Assembly: GCF_019024325.1 (NCBI RefSeq)
Contig: NZ_JAFNJS010000004.1
Span: 1-64,000 of the forward strand
Direction of reading: 5' to 3'
DNA length: 64,000 nucleotides
Source of the DNA: Falsiroseomonas tokyonensis
Lineage (GTDB): Bacteria > Pseudomonadota > Alphaproteobacteria > Acetobacterales > Acetobacteraceae
Numbering within the stretch: position 1 is the first letter of the stretch; each line of letters opens with the position of its first letter. Under the pieces are notes generated by a model that did not search any database, had not been told where the DNA came from, and was given only the letters and a program-made list of their open reading frames with translations. This document shows, piece after piece, positions 50,896 to 59,946 of the stretch. A program made the translations under genes and the position numbers.

Positions 50896-52087
50896 CGCTT
50901 CTCTCCCCCAGCAGTTCACCAAAGACATGGTCGTTGTGCGCGCCGACGGCGGGCGCCGTCCAGCGCACCATCTCGCGCGGGGTCACGCCATCGAAGCGGA
51001 AGGGCGCGGCGGGGTGCAGCAGGGTGGCGCCGAGCAGCGGGTCCTCCACCTCCATCACCGTCTGCCGGGCGCGGAAATGCGGGTCCTCGGCGCAGTCGCG
51101 GATGTCATAGAGGCGCGAGCAGGGAATATCCGCCGCCTCCAGCACCGCCTCCGCCTCCGCCGCCGGCAGGGTGCGGGTCCAGCGGCCGATCTCGGCGTCG
51201 ATCTCCGCCATATGCGCGCAGCGGCCGCGATTGTCGGCGAAGCGCGGATCGGCCCCCATCGCCGGATTGCCGATGGCATCGCAGAGCCGCTTGAAAATCG
51301 GGTCCGAATTGCCGCCGATGCAGAGCCACTTCCCATCGGCGCAGAGATAGGTGTTGGTCGGCGCCGCGGTCAGGATGGCCGACCCCGCGGGCTGACGGAT
51401 CGCGCCGGTCAGCCCGTATTCCGGCAGCATCCCCTCCATCAGGCTGAACACCGCGCCCACCAGGTCCACATCGATGATCCGGCCGCGCGCCTCCGGATTG
51501 CCCTTGATCGCCCAGCAGGCGGAGGTGACCGCCAGCGCCGCATACATCCCCGCCAGGTCGTCGCTGATCGAGACCCCGCAGCGCGGCGGCGGATGGTCCG
51601 TGACGCCCGGGGTTGCCGTCAGGTGGCGCAGCCCACCCATCGCTTCCCCGATCGAGCCGAAGGCGGGCTTGTCCCGATAGGGCCCGTCCTGGCCGTAGCC
51701 GGAGACGCGGGCGAGGACGAGGCGCGGATTGGCCTGGTGCAGCACCTCCGGCCCCAGGCCGATGCGCTCCAGGAAGCCGGGCCGGAAATTCTCCACCAGC
51801 GCATCGGCACGCGCCACCAGCTTCAGGATGCGGTCGCGGCCCTTCGCGGATTTCAGGTCCAGCGTGACGGACAGCTTGTTGCGGCCATGGATGCTGAACC
51901 AGACGGGATGCCCATTGTGCCGGCTGCCCCAGCCGCGGATCGGGTCGCCCTCCGGCGGTTCGATCTTGATGACCTCGGCGCCGAGATCGGCCAGCAGCCG
52001 GGTGGCGAAGGGGCCGGCGATGTAATGGCCGAGCTCGATCACCTTGAGCCCCTCAAGCGGCAGCGCCCTCGAACCAGTCCCCGCCAT
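50888..52087 (-). CDS. CaiB/BaiF family CoA-transferase
   Basis: The 399-aa protein is a class III CoA-transferase: LEGLKVIELGHYIAGPFATRLLADLGAEVIKIEPPEGDP, FSIHGRNKLSVTLDLKS, and SISDDLAGMYAALAVTSA with the likely catalytic Asp. It moves CoA between acids. Paired with a HMG-CoA lyase-type gene it may serve leucine, itaconate, mesaconate or 3-hydroxy-3-methylglutarate metabolism. It starts the operon; its promoter should lie in the 234-bp gap that also holds the sRNA candidate on the other strand. Confidence 0.92.
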   Translation of the reverse strand: MAGTGSRALPLEGLKVIELGHYIAGPFATRLLADLGAEVIKIEPPEGDPIRGWGSRHNGHPVWFSIHGRNKLSVTLDLKSAKGRDRILKLVARADALVENFRPGFLERIGLGPEVLHQANPRLVLARVSGYGQDGPYRDKPAFGSIGEAMGGLRHLTATPGVTDHPPPRCGVSISDDLAGMYAALAVTSACWAIKGNPEARGRIIDVDLVGAVFSLMEGMLPEYGLTGAIRQPAGSAILTAAPTNTYLCADGKWLCIGGNSDPIFKRLCDAIGNPAMGADPRFADNRGRCAHMAEIDAEIGRWTRTLPAAEAEAVLEAADIPCSRLYDIRDCAEDPHFRARQTVMEVEDPLLGATLLHPAAPFRFDGVTPREMVRWTAPAVGAHNDHVFGELLGERSDA

Positions 52088-52199
52088 GCTTCTTCTCCCG
52101 ATCCTTGCGCATGGGGCTTAAGCCAGGCCCGCCGGCACGAAAAGACCGCGCAGCGCGCAGGCTGGAAACCATTCCGCAACCATTCTGGTCTCATAACAT

Positions 52200-52319
52200 C
52201 CCCGGGGTTGCCGAGCTTCCGCACCCCGTCTCTCCCTCCGGATGCCGGCTGCCTCCCCCCGATCTCGCCGGCATCCTCACCTCAGGCGGGGCCCCTTCCC
52301 CGGGGTCCCGCCTTTTTTT
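52200..52319 (+). ncRNA. Candidate sRNA with anti-Shine-Dalgarno loop (mmgR/suhB-like)
   Basis: On the plus strand GATGCCGGC (52241-52249) pairs with GCCGGCATC (52267-52275) around a loop that contains CCTCCCCCCGATC. A strong intrinsic terminator follows directly, an 11-bp stem with one G-U pair (52285-52295 with 52302-52312) and seven Ts. The order of hairpin, C-rich loop and terminator matches the alphaproteobacterial family once called suhB and now mmgR (Rfam RF00519), whose loop reads CCTCCTCCCGATC, from memory. No plus-strand gene precedes the terminator. The 5' end is approximate; CATAAC at 52193-52198 may belong to the promoter. Confidence 0.6.
52285..52319 (+). terminator. Intrinsic terminator of the candidate sRNA
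   Basis: GGCGGGGCCCC (52285-52295) and GGGGTCCCGCC (52302-52312) form an 11-bp stem with one G-U pair, followed by TTTTTTT (52313-52319). The T-run is on the plus strand only, so it ends plus-strand transcripts and not the MFS gene, whose minus-strand stop lies at 52322. Confidence 0.85.
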
Positions 52320-52321
52320 GC

Positions 52322-53440
52322 TCAGCGGCCCGCCAGCGAGGTGGCCAGGGCGGCCAGGGACAGGACCAGGCCCGCGGCGAAAACAGCGGCGTGGCTGTCA
52401 CCCGTCGCGGCGAACAGCGCGGCCAGGGCGAAGGCGATGCCGGCCTGGGCCAGCGCATAGCCGGCCGTCGCGCGGATCCACACCACCCCGGCCTGAGCGC
52501 CCGCCACCTCCCGCGCCGCGGCCAGCGTCACTGCCGTGGCGCCGACGCCGGCGAAGCCGCCGAGCGGCGCGGCCAGCAGCAGCGCCGGCCACCAGGGCAG
52601 CAGCGCCGCCGCCAGCGCCACCACCTGCACGCCCAGCCAGACCGGCAGCGCCCGCCGCCCGCCGATCCGCCCGGCGACCCGCCCGCCCAGCAGCGTGCCC
52701 GCCACCGCGCCCAGCCCGAACAGCACCCAGACGAGGGAGGCAGCCTCGATCGGCAGGCCGCGGCCGCGCACGGCGAGGTCCGCCAGATAGACCATCGGCG
52801 CCACCATGCCCGCGCCGGACAGCCCATAGGCCAGCAGCAGCCGCAGCGCCCGCGGCACCGCCTGCGCGATCTCCGCCGCCGCAAGCGCCGGCGGGCGCGG
52901 CCAGAAGCGGCGCGCGCCGAGCCAGAGCAGCCCGGCCGCCAAAGCCAGCCCGGCCCAGGTGAAGGCCAAGCCGCCGGGCAGCAGCAGCGGCACCAGCAGC
53001 CCCGCCGCCACCACCCCGCTGCCGGCGCCGGACATCACCACGCCGCCTGCCATGCCGCGCGCATGGGGCGCCACGCTGGCCTGCACCGCCGGCCCGACCA
53101 GCGCCATCAGCACCCCGCCCGCCGCGCCGGCCAGGCCGCGCCAGAGCACGAACCACCAGAGCCCGCCCTGGATCGCGCAGGCGGCGAAGGACAGCAGCAC
53201 CAGCGCCATGCCGGCATCCAGCGCCCGCGGCACGCCGATGCGCGCCGCCAGGCCCCGCCCGCCCAGAACGCCCGCCAGATAGCCCGCCAGATTGGCCGCC
53301 CCCAGCAGCCCGGCCCCGCCGCCATCCACCCAGCCGGCGCCGACCATGGCCGGGAACAGCGGCACATAGGCGAAGCGCGCCAGGCCGATGCCGGCCAGCA
53401 CCGCGGCGGCCCCGGCCAGAGCGGGCCGCCAGAAATTCAT
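52322..53440 (-). CDS. MFS transporter, YbfB/YjiJ family
   Basis: The 372-aa protein has about 12 membrane helices, and its N-terminus GIGLARFAYVPLFPAM matches the RFAYTPLLP motif of YbfB/YjiJ transporters. Features such as RGLAGAAGGVLMALVGPAV, HARGMAGGVVMSGAGSGVV and WVLFGLGAVAGTLLGGRVAGR fit this family. The substrate is unknown. The small exported protein gene ends 21 bp upstream on the same strand, so they may be co-transcribed. Its stop is 2 nt from the sRNA terminator. Confidence 0.9.
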   Translation of the reverse strand: MNFWRPALAGAAAVLAGIGLARFAYVPLFPAMVGAGWVDGGGAGLLGAANLAGYLAGVLGGRGLAARIGVPRALDAGMALVLLSFAACAIQGGLWWFVLWRGLAGAAGGVLMALVGPAVQASVAPHARGMAGGVVMSGAGSGVVAAGLLVPLLLPGGLAFTWAGLALAAGLLWLGARRFWPRPPALAAAEIAQAVPRALRLLLAYGLSGAGMVAPMVYLADLAVRGRGLPIEAASLVWVLFGLGAVAGTLLGGRVAGRIGGRRALPVWLGVQVVALAAALLPWWPALLLAAPLGGFAGVGATAVTLAAAREVAGAQAGVVWIRATAGYALAQAGIAFALAALFAATGDSHAAVFAAGLVLSLAALATSLAGR

Positions 53441-53461
53441 CGGACCGCAGCTGGCGGCGCG

Positions 53462-53779
53462 CTACTGCGCCGCTGGCGCATCCCGCAGGGCGCGCCGAAG
53501 CCGGGCGATGCCGGTGCGGACATGCCCGGATTCGCAGAGCCGCAGCCCCTCCTCCACCACCCGCCTTTCCCTGGCCGGCCGCGGCGGCGGCAGGGCGGAC
53601 AGGCGGCCGGCCAGTTCCCGGCAATAGGATGTGCTGTCACTGGTGACGCGCAGCGGCATGTCCGCGCGCAGGCGAAGCGGTCCCATCGACAGGCACAGCA
53701 CCAGGACCAGCAGAAAGACGGGCAGTTGCATGCTGCGCATGATGCGCCCGGCCACCGCATCGGGGCATGGCGTCGCCAT
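53462..53779 (-). CDS. Small exported hypothetical protein
   Basis: The 105-aa frame encodes an N-terminal membrane or signal helix (LPVFLLVLVLCLSMGPLRL) followed by VTSDSTSYCRELAGRL and EGLRLCESGHVRTGIARLRRAL, with two Cys and a charged C-terminal helix. This is a conserved-looking pattern but not a family that I can name. The start may be one of the inner ATG codons (MRSMQLPV, about 53738) instead of 53779. It lies upstream of the MFS gene on the same strand and may share its transcript. Confidence 0.6.
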   Translation of the reverse strand: MATPCPDAVAGRIMRSMQLPVFLLVLVLCLSMGPLRLRADMPLRVTSDSTSYCRELAGRLSALPPPRPARERRVVEEGLRLCESGHVRTGIARLRRALRDAPAAQ

Positions 53780-53824
53780 GAATAAGGCGCCATGCGGGGC
53801 CTGCCGCGCGGGCCGCGGCCGGAC

Positions 53825-55285
53825 TCATGCCGCCGGCAGGCCCATCGGCAGCCCCGCTGCGAGCCCCGGCACCATGCCGGCCGGCTGCGGGGAAGTCGGC
53901 AGCCGAAGGGTGACCCTGAGGCCGGGGGGCGCGGCGCCGGGATGCGAATCCGCCAGCACCACCTCCCCCGCATGCAGCCCGACCACGGCCCGCACCAGGG
54001 ACAGGCCGAGGCCGGAGCCCGGCGTGGTGCGGGCGGCATCGGCGCGGAAGAAGCGTTCCCCCACCCGGGCGCGGTCCGCCGGCGCCAGGCCCGGCCCGTC
54101 ATCCGCCACCCAGATCTCGACCACGCTGCCCACCTGGTGCGCGCCCAGCACCACGCGCCCGCCCGGCGGATTGAACTTCAGCGCATTGTCCAGCAGGTTC
54201 GCCACCGCCTGCAGCAGCAGGTCGCGATCCCCCACCAGGGGCAGCGCCTCCGGCAGCGCGGCCTCGAGCACCTGTTCCCCGGCCTCGGCAGCGGCGCCGT
54301 AGAGCTCCGCCGCATCAGCCAGCATCGGCGCCAGGTCCAGCGGCGCGAAGGCGGCGCGGCGCGCGCCGGCCTCCACCTCCGCGATGCGCAGCACCGCCTT
54401 GAAGACGCGGGCGATGTCGTCGAGGTCGGCGATGCCCTGTTCCACCGCGGCGCGCAGCGCCTCCTCATCCGCCGCGGAATCCAGGCTTTCCTCCAGCTTG
54501 GCGCGGGCGCGGGCGATCGGCGTGCGCAGGTCGTGCGCGATGGCATCCGAGACGCCGCGCACCCCCTCCATCAGCTGGGCGATGCGGTCGAGCATGGCGT
54601 TCATCGTCATGCCCAGCCGGTCGAATTCATCCTGCCGGTCGGACAGCGGCACGCGGCGGGACAGGTCGCCGCCGCTGATCGCGGCCGCGGTGCCATAGAC
54701 CGGCGCCAGCCGGTCCTCCAGCGCGCGGCGCAGCAGCCAGGCGCCCAGCACGGCGATCAGGGCGGAGGAGGCGGCGGCCCAGGCGAGCCCCTCGCTCAAC
54801 AGCGCCCGCAGGCGCAGCTTCTCCGCCACGTCGCGGCCGACCAGCAGGCGGTACCCCTCGCCGAGTTCCACCCGCAGCAGCCGCGCCTCGCTTTCCAGCC
54901 CGTCGCGCAGCAGCGGCATGCGGATCCAGGGCGCATCGCCATTGGCCTCGGCCGGCCAGGCTTCCAGATTGCCCGCCAGCACCCGGCCATCGGGGGCGAG
55001 CAGCAGGTACAGCGCCTCGTTCTGCACATCCAGCGCCAGTCGATCGACGATGGCCGGCACCAGCGCGCCCGGCCCGGCATCGACCCGGCGTTCGGACAAA
55101 GCGGTGGCATCGGCGCGGATCGCCGCATCGGTCTGCCGGTCGAGCGCGCCGGCGGTGTTCCACCACAGCACCACCGCAGCCGCGGTGGCGGAGGCGGCGA
55201 ACAGCGCGGTGAAGAACAGCGCGAAGCGGCCGGAGGCGCTGCGCAGCAGCCCGATCAGCGGAAGCTGAGCAAGGCCGGGGTTCAT
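53825..55285 (-). CDS. Sensor histidine kinase (OmpR-system partner)
   Basis: The protein is 486 aa from the ATG at 55285 (MNPGLAQLP). It has a membrane helix (about 19-45), a periplasmic sensor loop, a second helix (about 165-188), a HAMP-like linker, the H-box SDAIAHDLRTPIARARAK, the N-box LLDNALKFNPPGG, and GDGPGLAP-like (ADDGPGLAP) and GSGLGLSLV G-boxes. It phosphorylates the response regulator encoded upstream. The ATG lies inside an inverted repeat, and a TTG at 55327 would add 14 residues. A Pro-rich C-terminal tail ends near the window's hypothetical gene. Confidence 0.92.
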   Translation of the reverse strand: MNPGLAQLPLIGLLRSASGRFALFFTALFAASATAAAVVLWWNTAGALDRQTDAAIRADATALSERRVDAGPGALVPAIVDRLALDVQNEALYLLLAPDGRVLAGNLEAWPAEANGDAPWIRMPLLRDGLESEARLLRVELGEGYRLLVGRDVAEKLRLRALLSEGLAWAAASSALIAVLGAWLLRRALEDRLAPVYGTAAAISGGDLSRRVPLSDRQDEFDRLGMTMNAMLDRIAQLMEGVRGVSDAIAHDLRTPIARARAKLEESLDSAADEEALRAAVEQGIADLDDIARVFKAVLRIAEVEAGARRAAFAPLDLAPMLADAAELYGAAAEAGEQVLEAALPEALPLVGDRDLLLQAVANLLDNALKFNPPGGRVVLGAHQVGSVVEIWVADDGPGLAPADRARVGERFFRADAARTTPGSGLGLSLVRAVVGLHAGEVVLADSHPGAAPPGLRVTLRLPTSPQPAGMVPGLAAGLPMGLPAA

Positions 55286-55415
55286 ACCAACGGCCGCCTT
55301 CGGCGACTCGTTGGTATTCTTTCCCAACCCTCAAGCGCCGGGCGCGGCCTGCGGCCGCTTGGCTCGCCGCATAGGCGGCGGGCGCCATTCGGCGCCTCGG
55401 CCACCTTTGGTGGCC
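55284..55415. repeat. Cluster of five hairpins between response regulator and kinase
   Basis: The cluster holds ATACCAACG/CGTTGGTAT (55284-55292 with 55309-55317), GCGGCC/GGCCGC (55344-55358), CGCCGC/GCGGCG (55365-55380), GGCGCC/GGCGCC (55381-55396) and GGCCACC/GGTGGCC (55399-55415). It lies between the stop of the response regulator gene and the kinase gene, all on the minus strand. The first palindrome covers the kinase ATG (55285-55283), so the fold could hide the start. It may be a repeated palindromic element that modulates expression of the second gene. Confidence 0.72.
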
Positions 55416-55450
55416 GCAGGTCCCAAATTGCGCAGGGCGACGTCACGCCT

Positions 55451-56131
55451 TCAGGCCTGGGCCCGGATCATATAGCCCGCATTGCGCACCGTATGGATCA
55501 GCGGCCTGTCGAACCCCTTGTCCAGCTTGTGGCGCAGGCGGCTGACATGAACGTCGATCACATTGGTCTGCGGGTCGAAGTGGTAGTCCCAGACCTTCTC
55601 CAGCAGCATGGTGCGCGTCACCACCTGGCCGGCATGGCGCATCAGATGCTCCAGCAGGCGGAATTCGCGCGGCTGCACGTCGATCTTGCGGCCGGCCCGG
55701 GTCACGGTGCGGGACAGCAGGTCGAGCTCCAGGTCCGCCACCTTCAGCCGCGTCGTCGGCACCTCCGCCGAGGGGCGGCGTCCCAGCGCCTCCACCCGCG
55801 CCAGCAGCTCCGCGAAGGCGAAGGGCTTGGTCAGGTAGTCGTCGCCGCCGGCCTTCAGGCCCTTCACGCGCTCATCCACCGCCGTCAGGGCGGAAAGGAA
55901 CAGCACCGGGCTGCGATTGCCCTGGCCGCGCAGCGTCTCCACCAGGCGCACACCGTCCACGCCGCCGGGCAGCATGCGGTCCAGCACCAGCACGTCAAAG
56001 CCTTCGGAGGCCGCCAGGAACAGGCCGTCCCGGCCATTGGCGGCGTGCTCGACCGTATGCCCTGCCTCCTGAAGCCCCTTCTTCACGAAGCGGGCGACCT
56101 CGGCATCGTCCTCCACCAGCAGGATCCGCAT
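55451..56131 (-). CDS. OmpR-family response regulator
   Basis: The 226-aa protein has a receiver domain (MRILLVEDDAEV acidic pocket, phospho-Asp51 in VLVLDRMLPGG, YLTKPF lysine) and a winged-helix output domain (RTVTRAGRKIDVQPREFRLLEHLMRHAGQVVTRTMLLEKVWDYHFD...HTVRNAGYM). It is the partner of the kinase encoded 165 bp downstream. The ATG at 56131 gives the standard N-terminus. The stimulus and regulon are unknown. It lies 145 bp downstream of the HtrA-like gene on the same strand, so it likely has its own promoter. Confidence 0.94.
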   Translation of the reverse strand: MRILLVEDDAEVARFVKKGLQEAGHTVEHAANGRDGLFLAASEGFDVLVLDRMLPGGVDGVRLVETLRGQGNRSPVLFLSALTAVDERVKGLKAGGDDYLTKPFAFAELLARVEALGRRPSAEVPTTRLKVADLELDLLSRTVTRAGRKIDVQPREFRLLEHLMRHAGQVVTRTMLLEKVWDYHFDPQTNVIDVHVSRLRHKLDKGFDRPLIHTVRNAGYMIRAQA

Positions 56132-56276
56132 GGGTGTTCCAGTGCACAACAAGGGCCGGAGGATAGGGCGCGACGCGGGGGCGCGTCACCTGCCCCTGCC
56201 GCGACCCTTGCATGACCATAGCGCAACCGGATGCCTATGGCCCAGCTGGGGCGGCCCAGCGGGGCCACAGCCCAGC

Positions 56277-57377
56277 TCAGCCCGGCGGCTGCGCCGGCCG
56301 GCGGCCGACCTGCACCGGCAACTCGGTCGGCCGGCCATTGCGCAGGATGGAAAGCCGCACCGTCTGCCCCGGCGCGATGGCGGCGATGCCGCGCACGAGC
56401 GCCCGGCTGGTCTCCACCCGGTCGCCATTGATGGCGATGACCTGGTCGCCCTGGCGCAGCCCGGCCCGCGCCGCCGGGCTGCCGCGCTCCACGCCGGCCA
56501 CCAGCACGCCCGCCGGCGCCGCCGCGCCGCGCGCCGCGCCCGGTTCCGAGGTCACATCCTGCACCGAGACGCCGAGCCAGCCGCGCTCCACCCGCCCCGT
56601 GCTGCGCAGCTGGTCGATCACGCCGCGCGCGAGATCCGAGGGCACCGCGAAGCCGATGCCGGCCGAGGCGCCGGAGGGCGAGTAGATCGCCGTATTGATG
56701 CCGATCACCTCGCCGGCCGTATTGAAAAGCGGCCCGCCGGAATTGCCCGGATTGATCGGCGCATCGGTCTGGATGAAGTCGTCGAAGGGCCCGGCGCCGA
56801 TCTCCCGCCCCCGGGCAGAAACAATACCGGAGGTGATGGACCCGCCGAGGCCGAAGGGATTGCCCGCCGCCAGCACCCAGTTGCCCACCCGCAGCGCGGA
56901 GGAACTGCCCCAGCTGACGGAGGGCAGCGGGTTGCGCGCCTCGATCCGCAGCAGGGCCAGGTCCGTCAGCTCATCCATGCCGACCAGCCGCGCCGGATAC
57001 TCCTCGCCATTCTGGAAGGTGACCTGCATGCGGCTGGCATTGCCGATGACGTGGTTGTTTGTGACCAGCAGGCCGGAGGGATCGATGACGAAGCCGGACC
57101 CCGCCCCCATCACCTGCTGGCCGCGGCCGCGCAGACGGTCGCGGAAATAGCGCTCGAAGGGCGTGCCGCGCAGTTCGGCCGGAATCTCCGCCCGCGCCTC
57201 CGAGGTCACGGCGATGCTGACCACCGCGGGCAGCACGCGCTCCGCCAGGTCGGCGAAATCCGGCAGGGTCACCAGGGGGGCTGCGCCGCGCTGCGCCCGG
57301 GCGGGCGGCGCGGTGCAGCCCAGCAGCGGCAACAAAGCGAGGCCCGCGAAGGCGCGGCGGGGAAGCGCGTGCGACAT
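56277..57377 (-). CDS. HtrA/DegP-type trypsin-like serine protease with PDZ domain
   Basis: The 366-aa protein has a signal with RR and a lipobox-like LLGC (Cys21), a trypsin-like protease domain (about 80-265) with His109 (TNNHVIG), Asp139 (LTDLALL) and Ser213 (PGNSGGPL), and a PDZ domain (about 270-360, RGWLGVSVQDV). It is a periplasmic or membrane-anchored quality-control protease of the DegQ/DegS type with only one PDZ. The start at 57377 follows GGAGTTCCC. It lies 103 bp downstream of hrpB and 145 bp upstream of the two-component system, which may respond to envelope stress. Confidence 0.93.
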   Translation of the reverse strand: MSHALPRRAFAGLALLPLLGCTAPPARAQRGAAPLVTLPDFADLAERVLPAVVSIAVTSEARAEIPAELRGTPFERYFRDRLRGRGQQVMGAGSGFVIDPSGLLVTNNHVIGNASRMQVTFQNGEEYPARLVGMDELTDLALLRIEARNPLPSVSWGSSSALRVGNWVLAAGNPFGLGGSITSGIVSARGREIGAGPFDDFIQTDAPINPGNSGGPLFNTAGEVIGINTAIYSPSGASAGIGFAVPSDLARGVIDQLRSTGRVERGWLGVSVQDVTSEPGAARGAAAPAGVLVAGVERGSPAARAGLRQGDQVIAINGDRVETSRALVRGIAAIAPGQTVRLSILRNGRPTELPVQVGRRPAQPPG

Positions 57378-57480
57378 GGGAACTCCGAGGCAAGGGGGCA
57401 CGGATGGCCCAGGATATGGTCTTGCCCCCAACGGGCGCCATGCGCGCGATGCGGTCAAGCGCACGGGGGATTGGGAAATG

Positions 57481-59946
57481 CTACCGCGCCGGCGGCGGCG
57501 GCGGCGTCGCGGCCCAGGGCTCCTCCGGCCAGGGGTGGCGCGGGTAGCGGCCGCGCATGTCGCGCCGCACATCCGCCCAGGCGCCGCGCCAGAAGCCGGC
57601 CAGGTCCCCGGTGATGGCCACCGGCCGCCCGGCGGGCGAGAGCAGCGCCACCTGCAGCGGCACCGCGCCCCCGGCCAGCGGCGGCAGGGTCTCCAGCCCG
57701 AACAGGTGCTGGGCGCGGGCCTCCAGCGTCGGCACCTCCCGGTCATAGTCGATGGCGGCCGAGCGGCCGGCCGGCAGGTCGAGCCGCGCCGGCAGCGCGG
57801 CATCAAGGCGCTTCTGGCGATCCCAGGGCAGCATGCCGCGCAGCACCGCGACCAGGTCCAGCGCCTTGGCCTCGGCCAGTTTCGTGCGCCCGTGCAGATG
57901 CGGGGCGAGCCATTCTTCGGCGGTCGCGATCAGCGCGGCATCCGAAAGGTCCGGCCAGGCCTCGCCCTCGGCGCGACGCATCCAGCCGATGCGGGCGCGC
58001 AGCTGCTTTCCCGAACTGGACCAGTCGAGGTCACGCAGCCCGCGTTCGGCCACGGCGGTCGCCAGCGCGGCGGCGATGGCGGCGGGGTCGGCGCTGGGCT
58101 GGGCGTGGTCCTCAAGCACCAGCGGGCCGAAGACGAGGCGGCGGCGGGCCAGCACGGCGCCGGCGCGGGCATCGAAGGCCGCCCCCTCCACCCAGCGCAA
58201 CCGCTCGGGGAAGCGCGCCTCCAGCGCCGCGCGATCCAGCCGGGCGGCCATGCGGATGCGTGCCTCGGTGCCCTGCAATTCCAGGTCGGCCACCGCCAGC
58301 AACGGGGCGCGGGAGAGCGGGTCCGTCGCGGCCAGGCGTGCCCCCTGCCCTGAAGCCAGGCGGAAGGCGCCGTCCATGCTGCCGCGCCGGGCCGCGATGC
58401 GGTCGGGAAAACCCGCCGCCAGCAGCGGCCCCGCCTCGCCGCCCGGCAGGGCCGCGCCATGCAGCTTCAGGCGGCGCCGATGCAGCGCGCCGGCGCGGCG
58501 GATGCGCTGGATCGTCGCGCGGTCGGCATCCTGATGGTCGCCGCCATGCAGCAGCTCCAGCCGCAGGTTGATGTCGGAGGGCTGGTCGCGCCCCCGGATG
58601 GGGTCGCGTTCCTCCAGCAGCGCGGCGAGGTCGGCCGCCAGCGCCTTCTCCCCCTCGTCCACCGCGGCCAGCAGCATGCGCGCGAGGCGGGGATGCGTGC
58701 CCATCCGTGCCATGCCGCGCCCCATGGCGGTGATGCGGCCCTCGCCATCCAGCGCATCCAGGTCCCGCAGCAGCGCCCGCGCCGCGGCCAGGGCGCCGGC
58801 CGGCGGCGGATCGAGGAAGGGCAGGTCGGCCGGCGCCGCGCCCCAGGCGGCGCAATCCAGGGCGAGGCCCGACAGCTCCGCCTCCAGGATCTCGGGCCGG
58901 TCCTGCAGCGGCAGGCCGCGATGCAGCGCCTCCGACCACAGGCGGATGGCAACACCCGGCGCGGTGCGCCCGGCGCGGCCGGCGCGCTGGTCCGCCGCCG
59001 CGCGGCTGATCCGCACCGTGGCCAGCCGCGCCAGGCCGCTGGCCGGGTCCAGCCGCGGCGTGCGCCGGAAGCCGCCATCCACCACGATCCGCACCCCCGG
59101 CACGGTCAGCGAGGTTTCCGCGATCGAGGTCGCCAGCACCACTTTTCGCCGGGACGAGGGATTCAGCGCCCGGTCCTGCTCGGCGGGCGGCAGCTCGCCA
59201 TGCAAAGGCAGCACCTCGGCCTCGATGCCCGAAAGACGCTCCGCGGTGCGGCGGATCTCGCCCCAGCCGGGCAGGAAGGCCAGCACGTCGCCGGGATGCG
59301 CCCGCAGCGCGTCCCGGATGGCGCCGGCCATCGCCTCCGGCAGCTCCCGCGCCTCCTTCAGGTCGCGCGGGCGGTGCTCGACCTGCACCGGATAGGCGCG
59401 GCCGAGCGATTCGATCACGGGGCAATCGCCCAGCAGGCCGACAAAGCGCGAGACATCCAGCGTGGCGGACATGGCCAGCAGCCGCAGCTCCGGCCGCAGC
59501 GCGCGCTGCATGTCGAGGCAGAAGGCCAGGGCCAGGTCGGTGTCGAGGTTGCGCTCATGCGCCTCGTCGAAGAGCACGGCGGCAACGCCATCGAGGCTGG
59601 GATCGGATTGCAGCCGGCGCACCAACAGCCCCTCGGTCACCACCTCCACCCGCGTGCGGTCGGAGACCATCCGGTCCAGCCGCGTCGCCAGGCCGATGGT
59701 GCCGCCGGGCTGGCCCTCGCCCAGCAGGTCCGCCATCCGCCGCGCCGCCGCCCGCGCCGCCACCCGGCGCGGCTCCAGCACCAGGATCTTGCCGTCCTGC
59801 GCCCAGGGCTCCGCCATCAGCGCCAGCGGCGCCAGCGTGGTCTTGCCGGCGCCGGGGGGTGCCACCAGCACGGCATTGCTGCCCTGGCGCAGCGCTTCGG
59901 CCAGGCGCGGCAGGGCCTCGGAAACGGGCAATTCGGGGAGGATCAT
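57481..59946 (-). CDS. hrpB: ATP-dependent helicase HrpB
   Basis: The 821-aa DEAH-box protein has the HrpB layout: Walker A APPGAGKTTLAP, DEAH in LFDEAHERN, SAT in MSATLD, TSIAETSLTVPGV and QRAGRAGR, then the ratchet-like helical domain and the HrpB C-terminal domain with GRPVAITGDLAGFW and DVRRDMRGRYPRHPWPEEP. The start MILPELPVSEALP at 59946 is standard. HrpB is a putative RNA helicase of unclear function. It lies 103 bp upstream of the HtrA-like gene. Confidence 0.95.
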   Translation of the reverse strand: MILPELPVSEALPRLAEALRQGSNAVLVAPPGAGKTTLAPLALMAEPWAQDGKILVLEPRRVAARAAARRMADLLGEGQPGGTIGLATRLDRMVSDRTRVEVVTEGLLVRRLQSDPSLDGVAAVLFDEAHERNLDTDLALAFCLDMQRALRPELRLLAMSATLDVSRFVGLLGDCPVIESLGRAYPVQVEHRPRDLKEARELPEAMAGAIRDALRAHPGDVLAFLPGWGEIRRTAERLSGIEAEVLPLHGELPPAEQDRALNPSSRRKVVLATSIAETSLTVPGVRIVVDGGFRRTPRLDPASGLARLATVRISRAAADQRAGRAGRTAPGVAIRLWSEALHRGLPLQDRPEILEAELSGLALDCAAWGAAPADLPFLDPPPAGALAAARALLRDLDALDGEGRITAMGRGMARMGTHPRLARMLLAAVDEGEKALAADLAALLEERDPIRGRDQPSDINLRLELLHGGDHQDADRATIQRIRRAGALHRRRLKLHGAALPGGEAGPLLAAGFPDRIAARRGSMDGAFRLASGQGARLAATDPLSRAPLLAVADLELQGTEARIRMAARLDRAALEARFPERLRWVEGAAFDARAGAVLARRRLVFGPLVLEDHAQPSADPAAIAAALATAVAERGLRDLDWSSSGKQLRARIGWMRRAEGEAWPDLSDAALIATAEEWLAPHLHGRTKLAEAKALDLVAVLRGMLPWDRQKRLDAALPARLDLPAGRSAAIDYDREVPTLEARAQHLFGLETLPPLAGGAVPLQVALLSPAGRPVAITGDLAGFWRGAWADVRRDMRGRYPRHPWPEEPWAATPPPPPAR

